Source: Thiotrichales bacterium (GTDB taxonomy: Bacteria > Pseudomonadota > Gammaproteobacteria > Francisellales > CACEW01). From it: 64,000 nucleotides of DNA. Position numbers and translations under genes: made by a program. The stretch spans positions 1 to 64,000 of the forward strand of contig CANJVU010000009.1 in assembly GCA_947478525.1 (NCBI GenBank), written 5' to 3'. Shown in pieces: positions 9,609-17,921 of this stretch (position 1 is the stretch's first letter; each line of letters starts with the position of its first letter). Under the pieces are notes generated by a model. The model had not been told where the DNA came from and searched no databases. It saw nothing but the letters and a program-made list of their open reading frames with translations.

Positions 9609-11348
9609 TTAAACTGGTGTAATCTTAGTCTGACGCTGTTTCAATTTACAACGAAACAGTTTCTCAACCACTGCTGGCACGTGCTCCTGAACAATATCCA
9701 CCATCGAGTACTCGTCATACAGCTTGATTTGACCGACAATTTTACGGCTTAGCCCCGTCATATTGGCAATGGCACCCACCACATCACTGGGTTGCAGACC
9801 TTGATTACGACCGACTTCCATACGACAGGTCACCATACCTGCTTCTGGTGCGCGTTCACGTCTTGACGGACGATCATCTTGTTGTCGATCCCCGAGCATT
9901 GGTGGTCTGCGGTCATTGCTACGACGATCCTCTGCGCGACGCTCTTCAAAGCGTGGTGGGCCCTGGCGAATTTCACGATCTCGACCAAACCCTGGCGCTG
10001 GACGACGTTCTTCAAAAAACTTCGGATTCAAATCTTCCGCACCCGCACCGACATCCTCACCTGCTTCATTACGTTGAATCAATGCCAGTGCTGCAGCAGC
10101 AATATCCACCGCAGTCCACTCACCTTCACCCACCAATTGTTGAACAAACATGCGCTGTGCGTCTAAATCTTCATTCATCAACACTTGCAACAATTCATCG
10201 GCTTGGCGACGCAATCGGGTTTCTTTAATTTGCGTCAGAGTCGGCACTTTTAACGGCAATACTTTTTGCTTTGTGGCAAATTCAATATCGCGCAAGATAC
10301 GGCGTTCACGCGGTGTTACCAACAATAACGATTTACCCTCACGACCGGCACGACCGGTACGACCAATGCGATGGACATAAGATTCCACATCATGCGGAAT
10401 ATCATAGTTAATTACGTAGGTAATACGATCGACGTCTAATCCACGTGCTGCGACTTCCGTGGCAACAATAATATCCAAGGTACCTGCTTTCAAACGCTTT
10501 ATCACCTGTTCACGCAGATTTTGCGGCATATCACCGTTGATCGCTGCCGCAGAATGACCACGCGCTTCTAATTTTTCCGCCAACTCACTTGAGGCAATTT
10601 TGGTGCGAGTAAAAATAATCGCCGCTTCAAACTCTTCGACTTCCAAAAAGCGCGTCAACGCTTCGAGTTTATGATCGCGTGATACTTCCACGAAATATTG
10701 CGTGATGGTTTTGTGCGAAGTTTCCGTCGCTTGAATTTTAATTTCTTGCGGTTTATTCAAATACGCACTGGCAATTTTTTTAATTGACGGCGGCATCGTC
10801 GCAGAAAATAACGCGGTTTGATGCTCAGTAGGGGTTTGTTCCAAAATCCACTCAACGCTTTCGATAAAGCCCATTTTGAGCATTTCGTCGGCCTCATCAA
10901 GCACCACCATTTTAATTTCATCTAATACCAAACTGCCGCGACGCATATGATCCATCACACGCCCCGGCGTACCGACGATTACGTGAGAACCGCGTTTTAA
11001 TGCACGCAATTGCGGGCTAAATTCTTGACCGCCGTATACCGGCAACACATGAAAGCCTTTGATAAATTTGGCATAACTTTGAAACGCTTCTGCCACTTGA
11101 ATGGCCAATTCACGCGTTGGCGTCACCACCAAAATTTGTGGCTTCATGATTTTAACATCTAATTTGGACAAGGCTGGCAAGGCAAATGCCGCGGTTTTGC
11201 CGGTTCCTGTTTGCGCTTGCGCCAGCAAATCATGCCCTTCTAATAGCACCGGAATGCTTTTCAGCTGAATGGGCGTAGGGGTTTCATAACCCAGTTCAAT
11301 CACCGCTTTTAACACTTCTGGGGTTAGCCCCAACGATTCAAATTCCAC
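9609..11348 (-). CDS. deaD: DEAD-box ATP-dependent RNA helicase (DeaD/CsdA-like)
   Basis: RNA helicase with Q-motif (FESLGLTPEVLKAV... PTPIQ), motif I AQTGTGKT, motif II DEAD in VVLDEADEML, SAT (motif III) and HRIGRTGRAG (motif VI). After the two RecA domains come an Arg-rich linker (RREDRRSNDRR-type) and a C-terminal DbpA-type RNA-binding domain. Together they point to ribosome-assembly or cold-shock helicases. Start GTG 11348 is chosen because GGGG lies six bases upstream and it places the Q-motif at the N-terminus, giving 579 aa. Confidence 0.94.
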   Translation of the reverse strand: MEFESLGLTPEVLKAVIELGYETPTPIQLKSIPVLLEGHDLLAQAQTGTGKTAAFALPALSKLDVKIMKPQILVVTPTRELAIQVAEAFQSYAKFIKGFHVLPVYGGQEFSPQLRALKRGSHVIVGTPGRVMDHMRRGSLVLDEIKMVVLDEADEMLKMGFIESVEWILEQTPTEHQTALFSATMPPSIKKIASAYLNKPQEIKIQATETSHKTITQYFVEVSRDHKLEALTRFLEVEEFEAAIIFTRTKIASSELAEKLEARGHSAAAINGDMPQNLREQVIKRLKAGTLDIIVATEVAARGLDVDRITYVINYDIPHDVESYVHRIGRTGRAGREGKSLLLVTPRERRILRDIEFATKQKVLPLKVPTLTQIKETRLRRQADELLQVLMNEDLDAQRMFVQQLVGEGEWTAVDIAAAALALIQRNEAGEDVGAGAEDLNPKFFEERRPAPGFGRDREIRQGPPRFEERRAEDRRSNDRRPPMLGDRQQDDRPSRRERAPEAGMVTCRMEVGRNQGLQPSDVVGAIANMTGLSRKIVGQIKLYDEYSMVDIVQEHVPAVVEKLFRCKLKQRQTKITPV

Positions 11349-11359
11349 AATATTCCCCT

Positions 11360-11389
11360 TTGGTAAACACCGCCATTGTACGCTATAAT
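11360..11389 (+). promoter_or_regulatory. promoter of the glutamine amidotransferase gene
   Basis: TTGGTA (11360-11365) and a perfect TATAAT (11384-11389) are 18 bases apart. They lie in the divergent region between the helicase gene and the amidotransferase gene. Confidence 0.5.
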
Positions 11390-11429
11390 CAGCCAATCAA
11401 CCAGTTTCTTGTTGAACAAAGGAGTGTCT

Positions 11430-12272
11430 ATGTGTCGTCTTGCTGCATATCTTGGAAAACCCTTATTAATTAATGAAGTCTTGAGCAAACCCAAAGACTC
11501 TCTGATCCAACAAAGTCATAGCGCCAAAGAGAGCACCATCACCCTTAATGCTGATGGCTTCGGTGTTGGCTGGTACAAACGAGAATCATCGCAAAACCCT
11601 GCGGTATATGTGTCGCCACTGCCCGCATGGAATGACCTCAACCTAAAGAATATCTCACATCAAGTGTATTCCTCGTGTTTTTTCGGACACGTTCGCGCAG
11701 CCGCAGAAGGGGGTGTGAATGTTCTCAACTGTCACCCTTTCCACTATCAACGCTGGATGTTGATGCATAATGGTGGCATCGGTGGATTTAAGAAAATCCG
11801 CCGAGATTTAATTAATTTACTGCCAGAAGAACTTTATCTGCATATAAAAGGTCAAACCGATTCCGAACATATGTTTGCACTGTGGTTACATCATTACCTG
11901 CCCACCAAGCAAACCTTGCAAGACATGATAGATGCTTGGCGAAAAACTCTTAAAACCATTGAAGCGCTGCAAGCGAACCATGGCGTACGCGAAGCTTCCT
12001 ATATCAACAGTGTCATCACCGATGGCGAACAAATGGTAGCGGTCTGTTATAGCACCGATCCAAAAGAAGCATTATCGTTGCACTATGCCGCCGGTGAACA
12101 ATTTCAGCACACCAAAAATGGCTGCCATATGTTGCCAAGCAAAGGGCATATTGAGTCGGTGTTGATTGTCTCAGAAAAACTAACGAGCTTTGAGTCAGAA
12201 TGGCATGATGTGCCGGCGCAACACATACTAAGCGTCAGCAACCATAAAGCGATTCACATAGTACCAATTTAA
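11430..12272 (+). CDS. class II glutamine amidotransferase (YafJ/EgtC-like)
   Basis: A 280-aa N-terminal-nucleophile glutaminase domain. ATG 11430, preceded by AAAGGAG, yields Met-Cys-Arg, leaving Cys2 as catalytic nucleophile. An upstream in-frame start would bury that Cys and is wrong for the family. The motifs GFGVGWY, GHVRAAAEG, NCHPF and MHNGGIGGF are those of YafJ-type proteins. No synthetase domain is attached and the acceptor is unknown. Confidence 0.9.
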   Translation: MCRLAAYLGKPLLINEVLSKPKDSLIQQSHSAKESTITLNADGFGVGWYKRESSQNPAVYVSPLPAWNDLNLKNISHQVYSSCFFGHVRAAAEGGVNVLNCHPFHYQRWMLMHNGGIGGFKKIRRDLINLLPEELYLHIKGQTDSEHMFALWLHHYLPTKQTLQDMIDAWRKTLKTIEALQANHGVREASYINSVITDGEQMVAVCYSTDPKEALSLHYAAGEQFQHTKNGCHMLPSKGHIESVLIVSEKLTSFESEWHDVPAQHILSVSNHKAIHIVPI

Positions 12273-12286
12273 AATCAGGAAATCAT

Positions 12287-13159
12287 ATGTCCACATGGAA
12301 CCCCCTCACCCCCGCCGAAGCTCACATCATCGAACACCACGGCACCGAACCAAAATTTTCCGGTGAATATGACAGCCACTACCTCAATGGTGTTTATATT
12401 TGCCGTCGGTGCAATGCGCCCTTATATCGCTCACTGGACAAATTCAAATCCGGCTGCGGCTGGCCTAGTTTTGACGATGAAATTTCTGGTGCTGTCAAGC
12501 GTTTACCCGATCCTGACGGTCGCCGCATTGAAATCCGATGCCAAGCTTGCGATGGGCATTTGGGTCACGTTTTTTCGGGAGAACATCACACCGATAAAAA
12601 TTTACGCCATTGTGTCAATTCTTTATCCATTCGCTTTGTTAATATTGCAACATTGTTTGAACAAATTAATCATGGCCAGTTACCCTTTGATTACATCATC
12701 GTTGCCGGCGGTTGCTTTTGGGGCGTGGAATATTTCTTTGAACAAGAACCTGGCGTTATCGCCACTTCAGTAGGTTATACCGGTGGCCAGCCTGACCACC
12801 CCACTTACGAACAGGTCTGCACGGGCAAAACCGGACACGCCGAAGCAGTTGCGGTGTTTTTCAACCCCACGATTACCTCTACTGAAAAACTTTATGCGCT
12901 GTTTTTTGACATCCATGACCCATCACAAGTCGATGGCCAAGGGCCTGATCTTGGCACACAATATCGCTCGGCGATTTTTTATCGTAACAACGATCAACAA
13001 GCGGTGGCACAACAAGCTTTGAAAAAGCTCATCAAGCCAGCAACACAACTCCATTCACTTGCACCATTCTGGCTAGCAGAAGCCTATCATCAACACTACT
13101 GTTCTTACCGCAAACACGCGCCAAGCTGTCACTATAAACGATCGGCTGCAAAATCATAA
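12287..13159 (+). CDS. msrAB: fused peptide methionine sulfoxide reductase MsrB-MsrA
   Basis: Repairs both diastereomers of oxidised methionine. Residues 1-117 are MsrB, with zinc ligands C39/C42 and C85/C88, GCGWPSF, and catalytic C109 in RHCVNS. Residues ~135-285 are MsrA, with catalytic C143 in GGCFWG, GYTGG, and GHAEAV. The order B-A is the reverse of the PilB-type A-B fusions. No signal peptide is present, so it acts in the cytoplasm. It follows the amidotransferase by 14 bases and is probably co-transcribed with it. Confidence 0.95.
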   Translation: MSTWNPLTPAEAHIIEHHGTEPKFSGEYDSHYLNGVYICRRCNAPLYRSLDKFKSGCGWPSFDDEISGAVKRLPDPDGRRIEIRCQACDGHLGHVFSGEHHTDKNLRHCVNSLSIRFVNIATLFEQINHGQLPFDYIIVAGGCFWGVEYFFEQEPGVIATSVGYTGGQPDHPTYEQVCTGKTGHAEAVAVFFNPTITSTEKLYALFFDIHDPSQVDGQGPDLGTQYRSAIFYRNNDQQAVAQQALKKLIKPATQLHSLAPFWLAEAYHQHYCSYRKHAPSCHYKRSAAKS

Positions 13160-13193
13160 GACAATAAAAAATCCCTGCTCATACCAGTTTTAT

Positions 13194-13227
13194 AAAAAAA
13201 CCTTCCCCCAGGCAACCTGAGGGAAGG
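13194..13227 (-). terminator. rho-independent terminator of the small secreted-protein gene
   Basis: CCTTCCC at the left and GGGAAGG at the right enclose a further CAGG/CCTG pairing, giving a GC-rich hairpin (13201-13227). On the minus strand the hairpin is followed by seven T residues (13200-13194). On the plus strand there is no T-run, so it serves the minus-strand gene at 13237. Confidence 0.85.
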
Positions 13228-13236
13228 AGCGGATAT

Positions 13237-13632
13237 CTATTTTACCACCGCACATTGTAGCGTCATCGTATTGCCAAAACCGAGGCCTACCGCCTTAAAC
13301 GTAAACCAAGCAGCATTCCCCGTTTTTTGACCTGCGGGTACCGCCTTCGTATCAACCATCACTATCGCTGGCAGACGAGTATAACCATTCCATAAAATTT
13401 TTACTCCCGCGGTAGCAACAGGGTTTCTTACTTCCACAATGGCATTAATCTGTTTTTCGTAAAAAGAACATCGGTATAGATTCCCAGGTTGCAGCTCCGT
13501 AAAGTAAATCGTCTTATCATTCTGCCCAGTACCGATCGGGTAAGTACAAGTCTGACCCGCAGGACAGTGATTCGTCGCATAAGCCGATGCCATGAATAAT
13601 GACAATGCCGATAATGCAATTAACTTTTTCAT
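13237..13632 (-). CDS. small secreted protein of unknown function
   Basis: A 131-aa protein with a clear signal peptide, MKKLIALSALSLFMASAYA. Four Cys in the mature part (HCPAGQTC, YRCSF, LQCAVVK) could form disulfides. The start is ATG 13632 because AAGGAG precedes it; a start nine codons upstream has no ribosome-binding site. It is monocistronic, with its own terminator. The family is not recognised. Confidence 0.75.
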   Translation of the reverse strand: MKKLIALSALSLFMASAYATNHCPAGQTCTYPIGTGQNDKTIYFTELQPGNLYRCSFYEKQINAIVEVRNPVATAGVKILWNGYTRLPAIVMVDTKAVPAGQKTGNAAWFTFKAVGLGFGNTMTLQCAVVK

Positions 13633-13749
13633 GTGACTTCTCCTTAAGTTAGCGTTCATTTCACGATGAGCATAGGGAAAATCCTGGTATGCTCAAGAGT
13701 CAGTATAATGAGAAGTCGCGCTTAAAAAAGGCGTAGAATATACGAGTTT

Positions 13750-14052
13750 TTACGGCATCTTTCGCTGAAACAAACTGGAGAGAATCACCCGACGGATCAA
13801 TTCTCCTTTGGAATCGCAATTGAGTTTGCTTTTTAATTCTTCAATATGCTTTTCGATGGTACGCTTTGAACGATGAAGGCGCGTAGCAATATCTGCCGCA
13901 CTGTATCCCAAAATCAAATACGCCAAGATAACCACTTGCTTTTTGCTTAACATCAGACTCGACAATACGCCCTGCAAGATAAACTTGTTACCCCCAGCAT
14001 TAAATTGTCCTAACATATGCAACAACTGCACAATATGACCATGATCCACCAT
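13750..14052 (-). CDS. LuxR/GerE-type DNA-binding protein
   Basis: A 100-aa protein consisting mainly of a C-terminal GerE-type helix-turn-helix: LSKKQVVILAYLILGYSAAD followed by IATRLHRSKRTIEKHIEELK. There is no receiver or autoinducer domain, so it is either a stand-alone HTH regulator or the remnant of a larger one. GGAGG precedes the ATG. It is the last chromosomal gene before the ICE end, and its targets are unknown. Confidence 0.78.
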   Translation of the reverse strand: MVDHGHIVQLLHMLGQFNAGGNKFILQGVLSSLMLSKKQVVILAYLILGYSAADIATRLHRSKRTIEKHIEELKSKLNCDSKGELIRRVILSSLFQRKMP

Positions 14053-14396
14053 ACGTCCTCCGCTCTTTTATCGGTTACGTGATGGAACTCGCTCCAACCT
14101 CATCGAATTTGACTATATCACAGGTTGAAACGATATTCTATGGTTAATGGATGTTGCGCATTGGTATGCTTGTTACCCCCACCTTTTGACTCAACGCTCC
14201 CAATACACGCAGCAACCTCTAGCATTTGGCTTAATATTCTATATTCCGCATGTGGGAGATAATGATCCGTTATAGGGGGCATTTTATTTACTCGGATGTA
14301 CACTTATTTGCATCATTTCGCACTAAACGTGCTCTCTCAGTGCACTCTCATAAGAAAAATTTGTTTTTATTAAAACCCTGAAACCCTTGATAAATA

Positions 14397-14440
14397 TGGT
14401 GGCCATGGGTGGACTCGAACCACCGACACCCGCATTATGA
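14397..14440 (-). other. 3' half of tRNA-Met(CAU) gene: ICE attachment-site repeat
   Basis: Read on the minus strand: anticodon loop with CAT (14439-14437), the 3' strand of the anticodon stem, a variable region, a perfect T-arm (GGTGG / CCACC around TTCGAGT), acceptor strand CATGGCC and an encoded CCA end at 14397. Upstream of the anticodon the sequence no longer pairs as a tRNA, and no 5' acceptor strand GGCCATG follows. It is therefore a displaced tRNA 3' end, as left by tRNA-directed integration. The geometry places the element at higher coordinates. The interval 14053-14396 holds no other recognisable feature. Confidence 0.85.
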
Positions 14441-14528
14441 AAGCTATTTATAACACAAACTCCATTTACCGACATTCACCACGATGCAATAAAAAATTGA
14501 TATTTAACAGCATGTTGATTTAATAAAT

Positions 14529-14557
14529 TTGTTTTCTGTCGCCATCTATAGTATAAT
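14529..14557 (+). promoter_or_regulatory. promoter of the integrase gene
   Basis: TTGTTT (14529-14534) and TATAAT (14552-14557) are separated by 17 bases, about 55 bases before the integrase start. Confidence 0.6.
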
Positions 14558-14572
14558 TCCGTTAATTAGAAA

Positions 14573-14591
14573 TGCACTCCATTTGCACTCC
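14573..14591 (+). repeat. two direct TGCACTCC repeats before the integrase
   Basis: TGCACTCC occurs at 14573-14580 and 14584-14591, an 11-bp (one helical turn) period, between the integrase promoter and start. ACTCCATTT occurs both here (14576-14584) and near the tRNA fragment (~14459-14467). They are candidate arm sites for the integrase or excisionase, or an operator. Confidence 0.4.
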
Positions 14592-14611
14592 AGATTTAGC
14601 GAGGACCACCT

Positions 14612-15835
14612 GTGATAGCAACGATTAATGATACCTTAATTGGTAAAATCATGCCAACTGGCAAACAGTTCGATATTCGAGATGCCAAATCAAAATACTT
14701 TCTGATTCGAGTTACCGCTACCGGCAAAATGTTATATGTCTGCCAATATGCACGAGGGAAACGCGTCAATATTGAAAACGTTAAAACCATGTCACCAGCG
14801 AAGGCAAGAGAAATTGCCAAAAACATGATGACAGAATACGCCCAGGGCATACATCCTCGCACTAAAAAACAAATTCCCTCCGCCACAAATAACCAACAAA
14901 CTATTCCAACACTCAGTGAATTTGTTGAGAACGATTATGGACCCTGGCGTATTGCTAATCGTAAACGCGCCGAGGAAGATATCAAACGATTCAAGAGCCA
15001 TTTCTTAAAAGCGCTGGGCAATATTCCATTAAATGAAATTTCTGCAAAAGATCTTGATAAATGGTGTACCCAACGCATTCTCGATGGAATTAAACATGAT
15101 ACCGTTAATCGCGATGTGGCGTTTTTAAAAGCCGCATTAAGCAAAGCTGTGGACTGGGAAGTATTAAACGAACACCCTTTACGCAAACTTAAGCCTGCTA
15201 AAGGACCGGATTCCACTCGAATTCGTTATTTAGACCATGATGAGGAAAAGCGATTACTAGACGCCATTACATTGCGCGACAGTGAAGCAAAAGAAGCACG
15301 CGACCGCTACAATGAATGGCGCAAAGAAAGAAACTATGACCTCTACTCTTCTTTATCACAATGTGCTTATTCAGATCATATGACCCCCATGATTTTAATT
15401 TCTCTGAATACAGGATTGCGACAAGGTGAGTTATTTAATCTTAACTGGGAACAAGTTAATTTAACGAAGCGCATTGTTTCTGTGCTCGGTAAAAGCAATA
15501 GATGGCGACATATCCCTTTAAACAATACCGCTTTTAATGCCTTTATTCAGTGGAAAACCCAATGCCCTAATAAGATATTAGTTTTTCCAGGCAACTCTGC
15601 GGACAAACCTTTCGATAATGTAAACAAAGCTTGGAATACCATCCTCAAAAAAGCAGAAATCAAAGAGTTTCGCTGGCATGATATGCGACACCACTTTGCC
15701 AGTAAATTGGTGATGGCTGGCGTTGATATCAATACTGTACGAGAATTACTGGGACATGCTGATATTAAAATGACATTGCGCTATGCGCACTTGGCGCCGG
15801 AACATAAAGCGGAGGCGGTTTCAAAGATAGGTTAA
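14612..15835 (+). CDS. int: tyrosine recombinase / ICE integrase
   Basis: A 407-aa phage-type integrase. The N-terminal arm-binding region (~1-90) is DUF4102-like in position, a SAM-like core-binding domain (~95-190) follows, and the catalytic domain carries R270 (TGLRQGE), H356 and R359 (HDMRHHF), H382 (LLGHAD) and nucleophile Y391 (LRYAHL). The start is GTG 14612, with GCGAGGA upstream. Located just inside the tRNA-fragment end and transcribed inward, it should catalyse site-specific integration and excision at tRNA-Met. Confidence 0.95.
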   Translation: MIATINDTLIGKIMPTGKQFDIRDAKSKYFLIRVTATGKMLYVCQYARGKRVNIENVKTMSPAKAREIAKNMMTEYAQGIHPRTKKQIPSATNNQQTIPTLSEFVENDYGPWRIANRKRAEEDIKRFKSHFLKALGNIPLNEISAKDLDKWCTQRILDGIKHDTVNRDVAFLKAALSKAVDWEVLNEHPLRKLKPAKGPDSTRIRYLDHDEEKRLLDAITLRDSEAKEARDRYNEWRKERNYDLYSSLSQCAYSDHMTPMILISLNTGLRQGELFNLNWEQVNLTKRIVSVLGKSNRWRHIPLNNTAFNAFIQWKTQCPNKILVFPGNSADKPFDNVNKAWNTILKKAEIKEFRWHDMRHHFASKLVMAGVDINTVRELLGHADIKMTLRYAHLAPEHKAEAVSKIG

Positions 15836-15920
15836 TTTGGTACGCACTGCGTTCCGAATCCAATATAAACATCATGCACTTCCAATTCAGGGCTCACTGC
15901 GTCCTGAATTCAAAAACATA

Positions 15921-15970
15921 GAGCGATTGGCACAACGACACCCCACACTGGCTCACCATTCCCCCCAACT
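15921..15970 (+). repeat. ~50-bp direct repeat, copy 1
   Basis: Begins GAGCGATTGGCACAACG. The same 17 bases recur at 17319, and the similarity continues through TGGCTCACCA (about 40 of 48 positions). The two copies flank the SGNH/pRiA4b fusion gene. The rest of 15836-15983 also holds an internal echo (CACTGCGTTCCGAAT / CACTGCGTCCTGAAT), but no gene. Confidence 0.7.
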
Positions 15971-15983
15971 CTTCAAAGCACAT

Positions 15984-17273
15984 TTATTGCCAATCTAATC
16001 TTGTACTTAACGCTTCTTTTGGATCAGAAAAGGAGATGCGTGTGTTAAACTCCTCTGGATCATAGGCTTTCCCCAACCATTCACGCATGCCCTCATATTC
16101 TTCACTTCTGGGATTTTTCATCACTTCTACCAGGCGCTCATAGCCCGGTATGCTCCCACAATCTTCGGGTGGACAAGCACGAGCACCCTCCAGACATATG
16201 GGGTATTGCGCTTTCGATTCACGAGGCAATATCGCCTCTAGACAAATGGTATGCTCCCAATTGTCTCCAAAGTCATAGGCATAAATCGCTCGTTTATTAT
16301 TTTCAGAAAAATAAGCGCGAATTGGAACTTCCCACCCAGGCAGCAACGCCATACCCATCAACTCAGAGTCTTCATCTGGTATACCAATGCTATCTTCTTT
16401 TCTCGTACGGGGATTATGAATATTAAACTCATGCAAATGACAATCCAACCACCCCATCACATCTTGAATAGCCACATGCAAGTCCCAAAAAGTATAGGTT
16501 TCTGGAACTTGAATACGGCGCCAGATACTCGGTTTAATTCCGTTGAGTGAAATCTTAAATTGATAAACATTTTTATATTGGCCTGCCTGGAAAGGTTTTT
16601 GCTTCACTTGCGAGACCTCATATTTTTTCAACACCCCGGCCACAAATTTTGCCAGTTTTTTATGTTGACGCACTTCTAAATGGATCCCATCAACAGCACT
16701 GGACTCTATTGCATTAGTCTTACTCGATAAATCTAAAAAAGCACAACCTTTTTGTTTTGCCAATCTTTTATAAAAAGTGGGCAGCACAACAGATTTACCT
16801 AAAGAAATTTTATCAAAACAGCTCGAGAGTGCTGCGGAATGCAAAGGTTGAGGCGCAATCAATAAAACCTTTGGAGGTTTGCCCTCCCGTCCCTTATTAC
16901 TACTTAACACACAATCCAGCAAAGCGGACATCCCTGCCGTAATTTCTTCGGGTGTCTTTTTATATTGAACTTTAACATCGTTGGTGCCCAACATAATGAT
17001 TACCCAATCCAAAGGATAGTGGGCTTCCAAACAGATCGGTAACTGCATCAACCCATTGCGATAAGGCTTTTGCGCAAACGAATCATCAAATGCAGTGGTG
17101 CGACCATTCAAACCCTCTTCAATAATCACCGCCTGAGGCAATATTTGTCCCAGCAGCATTGGCCAACGCTCATTTTCATCGTAGCGTTCTGCCAATTCAG
17201 TTTTTAAATCAAACGAACCTGGCTTAAAACCCCAGGTGTTAGAAGCACCAAAACACAATATCCTTGTTTTCAT
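15984..17273 (-). CDS. SGNH/GDSL hydrolase fused to a plasmid pRiA4b ORF3-like domain
   Basis: The N-terminal half (~1-225) is an SGNH esterase/lipase domain: CFGASNTWGF with S11 as nucleophile (the usual GDS Asp is Ala), LNGRTTAFDD, MLGTNDVK, and a C-terminal DGIHLE Asp-His pair. The C-terminal half (~235-425) matches the pRiA4b ORF-3 family: YQFKISLNGIKPSIWRRIQV, FWDLHVAIQDVMGW, YDFGDNWEH, CPPEDCGSIPGYE. That family's function is unknown. I prefer ATG 17273; a TTG six codons upstream is possible. A 209-aa SGNH paralogue sits at 28260 in the same element. Confidence 0.85.
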   Translation of the reverse strand: MKTRILCFGASNTWGFKPGSFDLKTELAERYDENERWPMLLGQILPQAVIIEEGLNGRTTAFDDSFAQKPYRNGLMQLPICLEAHYPLDWVIIMLGTNDVKVQYKKTPEEITAGMSALLDCVLSSNKGREGKPPKVLLIAPQPLHSAALSSCFDKISLGKSVVLPTFYKRLAKQKGCAFLDLSSKTNAIESSAVDGIHLEVRQHKKLAKFVAGVLKKYEVSQVKQKPFQAGQYKNVYQFKISLNGIKPSIWRRIQVPETYTFWDLHVAIQDVMGWLDCHLHEFNIHNPRTRKEDSIGIPDEDSELMGMALLPGWEVPIRAYFSENNKRAIYAYDFGDNWEHTICLEAILPRESKAQYPICLEGARACPPEDCGSIPGYERLVEVMKNPRSEEYEGMREWLGKAYDPEEFNTRISFSDPKEALSTRLDWQ

Positions 17274-17318
17274 CTCAACATTAATCCTCAATGCACTCGC
17301 ATACCATCAATATTAAAG

Positions 17319-17368
17319 GAGCGATTGGCACAACGGTATCCCACATTGGCTCACCACCGCCCCTCACA
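17319..17368 (+). repeat. ~50-bp direct repeat, copy 2
   Basis: Second copy of the repeat at 15921, same orientation, starting GAGCGATTGGCACAACG. With copy 1 it brackets the fusion gene and lies between it and the AlpA-like gene. Confidence 0.7.
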
Positions 17369-17377
17369 TTTGCTTTT

Positions 17378-17593
17378 TTACGCAGCAATTACCTTATGCG
17401 CATTTAACCACGCATCCAAATCGACTTTCAAGTAGCGGATTGCACGCCCAATTCGCAAATATTGCGGTCCAGAGGTTCGTCCTGGACGGCTCTTGCCATA
17501 CATCCGATCTTGACGCAAGTAACCGCGACACATACCAATATATTGCGCAGCTTCCGCCTCAGTCAATGTTATTTTAATCAACCCCTCATTCAT
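17378..17593 (-). CDS. AlpA/MerR-like helix-turn-helix protein (excisionase-type)
   Basis: A 71-aa DNA-binding protein of the HTH_17/AlpA type: LTEAEAAQYIGMCRGYLRQD followed by a wing and YLRIGRAIRYLKVDLDAWL. Such proteins act as recombination directionality factors or activate integrase genes in P4-like elements. AGGAG precedes the ATG by eight bases. The position near the integrase end suits a role in excision, which I infer but cannot show. Confidence 0.85.
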   Translation of the reverse strand: MNEGLIKITLTEAEAAQYIGMCRGYLRQDRMYGKSRPGRTSGPQYLRIGRAIRYLKVDLDAWLNAHKVIAA

Positions 17594-17798
17594 ATTAGAT
17601 TCTCCTGTTTTTAGTTTTTACAACGGCAAACAAGTGTCGACTCCTAAATTACTACCATCCAATGGCCTCATGCCGCTGAAATGAGGCTCGACACAATCGT
17701 CCTTACCATTAACACAGTAGGCATCCATTACTCCCAACTTCCAACATTTTACCATAATTGAATACAATATTCAATAAAAATCTTCTTTTAATTATTTA

Positions 17799-17921
17799 TT
17801 GACTATTTATATTCATTATGATATTATTTAAAAGTCAGCGGATTATTCATCGCCGATACAGGACAGCACCCCAGGACTTAAAAACATTAACGCGTTTAAC
17901 CATTAAGTTCTGGAGGTCACC
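17799..17921 (+). promoter_or_regulatory. promoter and GGA-rich leader of the 1523-aa-protein module
   Basis: TTGACT (17799-17804) and TATTAT (17822-17827) are 17 bases apart, with a TCATTATGA inverted repeat (17813-17821) between them. The transcribed leader has three GGA motifs: ATACAGGA ending at 17863, CCAGGA ending at 17876, and TGGAGG overlapping the ribosome-binding site (17911-17916). This is the arrangement of CsrA-repressed leaders, and the element encodes its own CsrA-type protein. The promoter copies the one before that csrA gene (25 of 29 bases). Bases 17594-17798 show nothing further. Confidence 0.6.

Noticed and set aside
9848..10228. 126-codon plus-strand frame opposite the helicase gene
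   Set aside because: Antisense shadow of the Arg-rich helicase C-terminus; His/Leu/Cys-rich composition without a ribosome-binding site.
14118..14303. 61-codon open frame on the minus strand between the LuxR-type gene and the tRNA fragment
   Set aside because: No ribosome-binding site, no recognisable motif and unconvincing composition; treated as non-coding.
14397..14480. Complete tRNA gene
   Set aside because: No 5' acceptor strand, D-arm or 5' anticodon strand can be found upstream of the 3' half, so only a fragment is called.
15836..17368. Insertion sequence around the SGNH/pRiA4b gene
   Set aside because: The flanking repeats are direct, not inverted, and no transposase is encoded.
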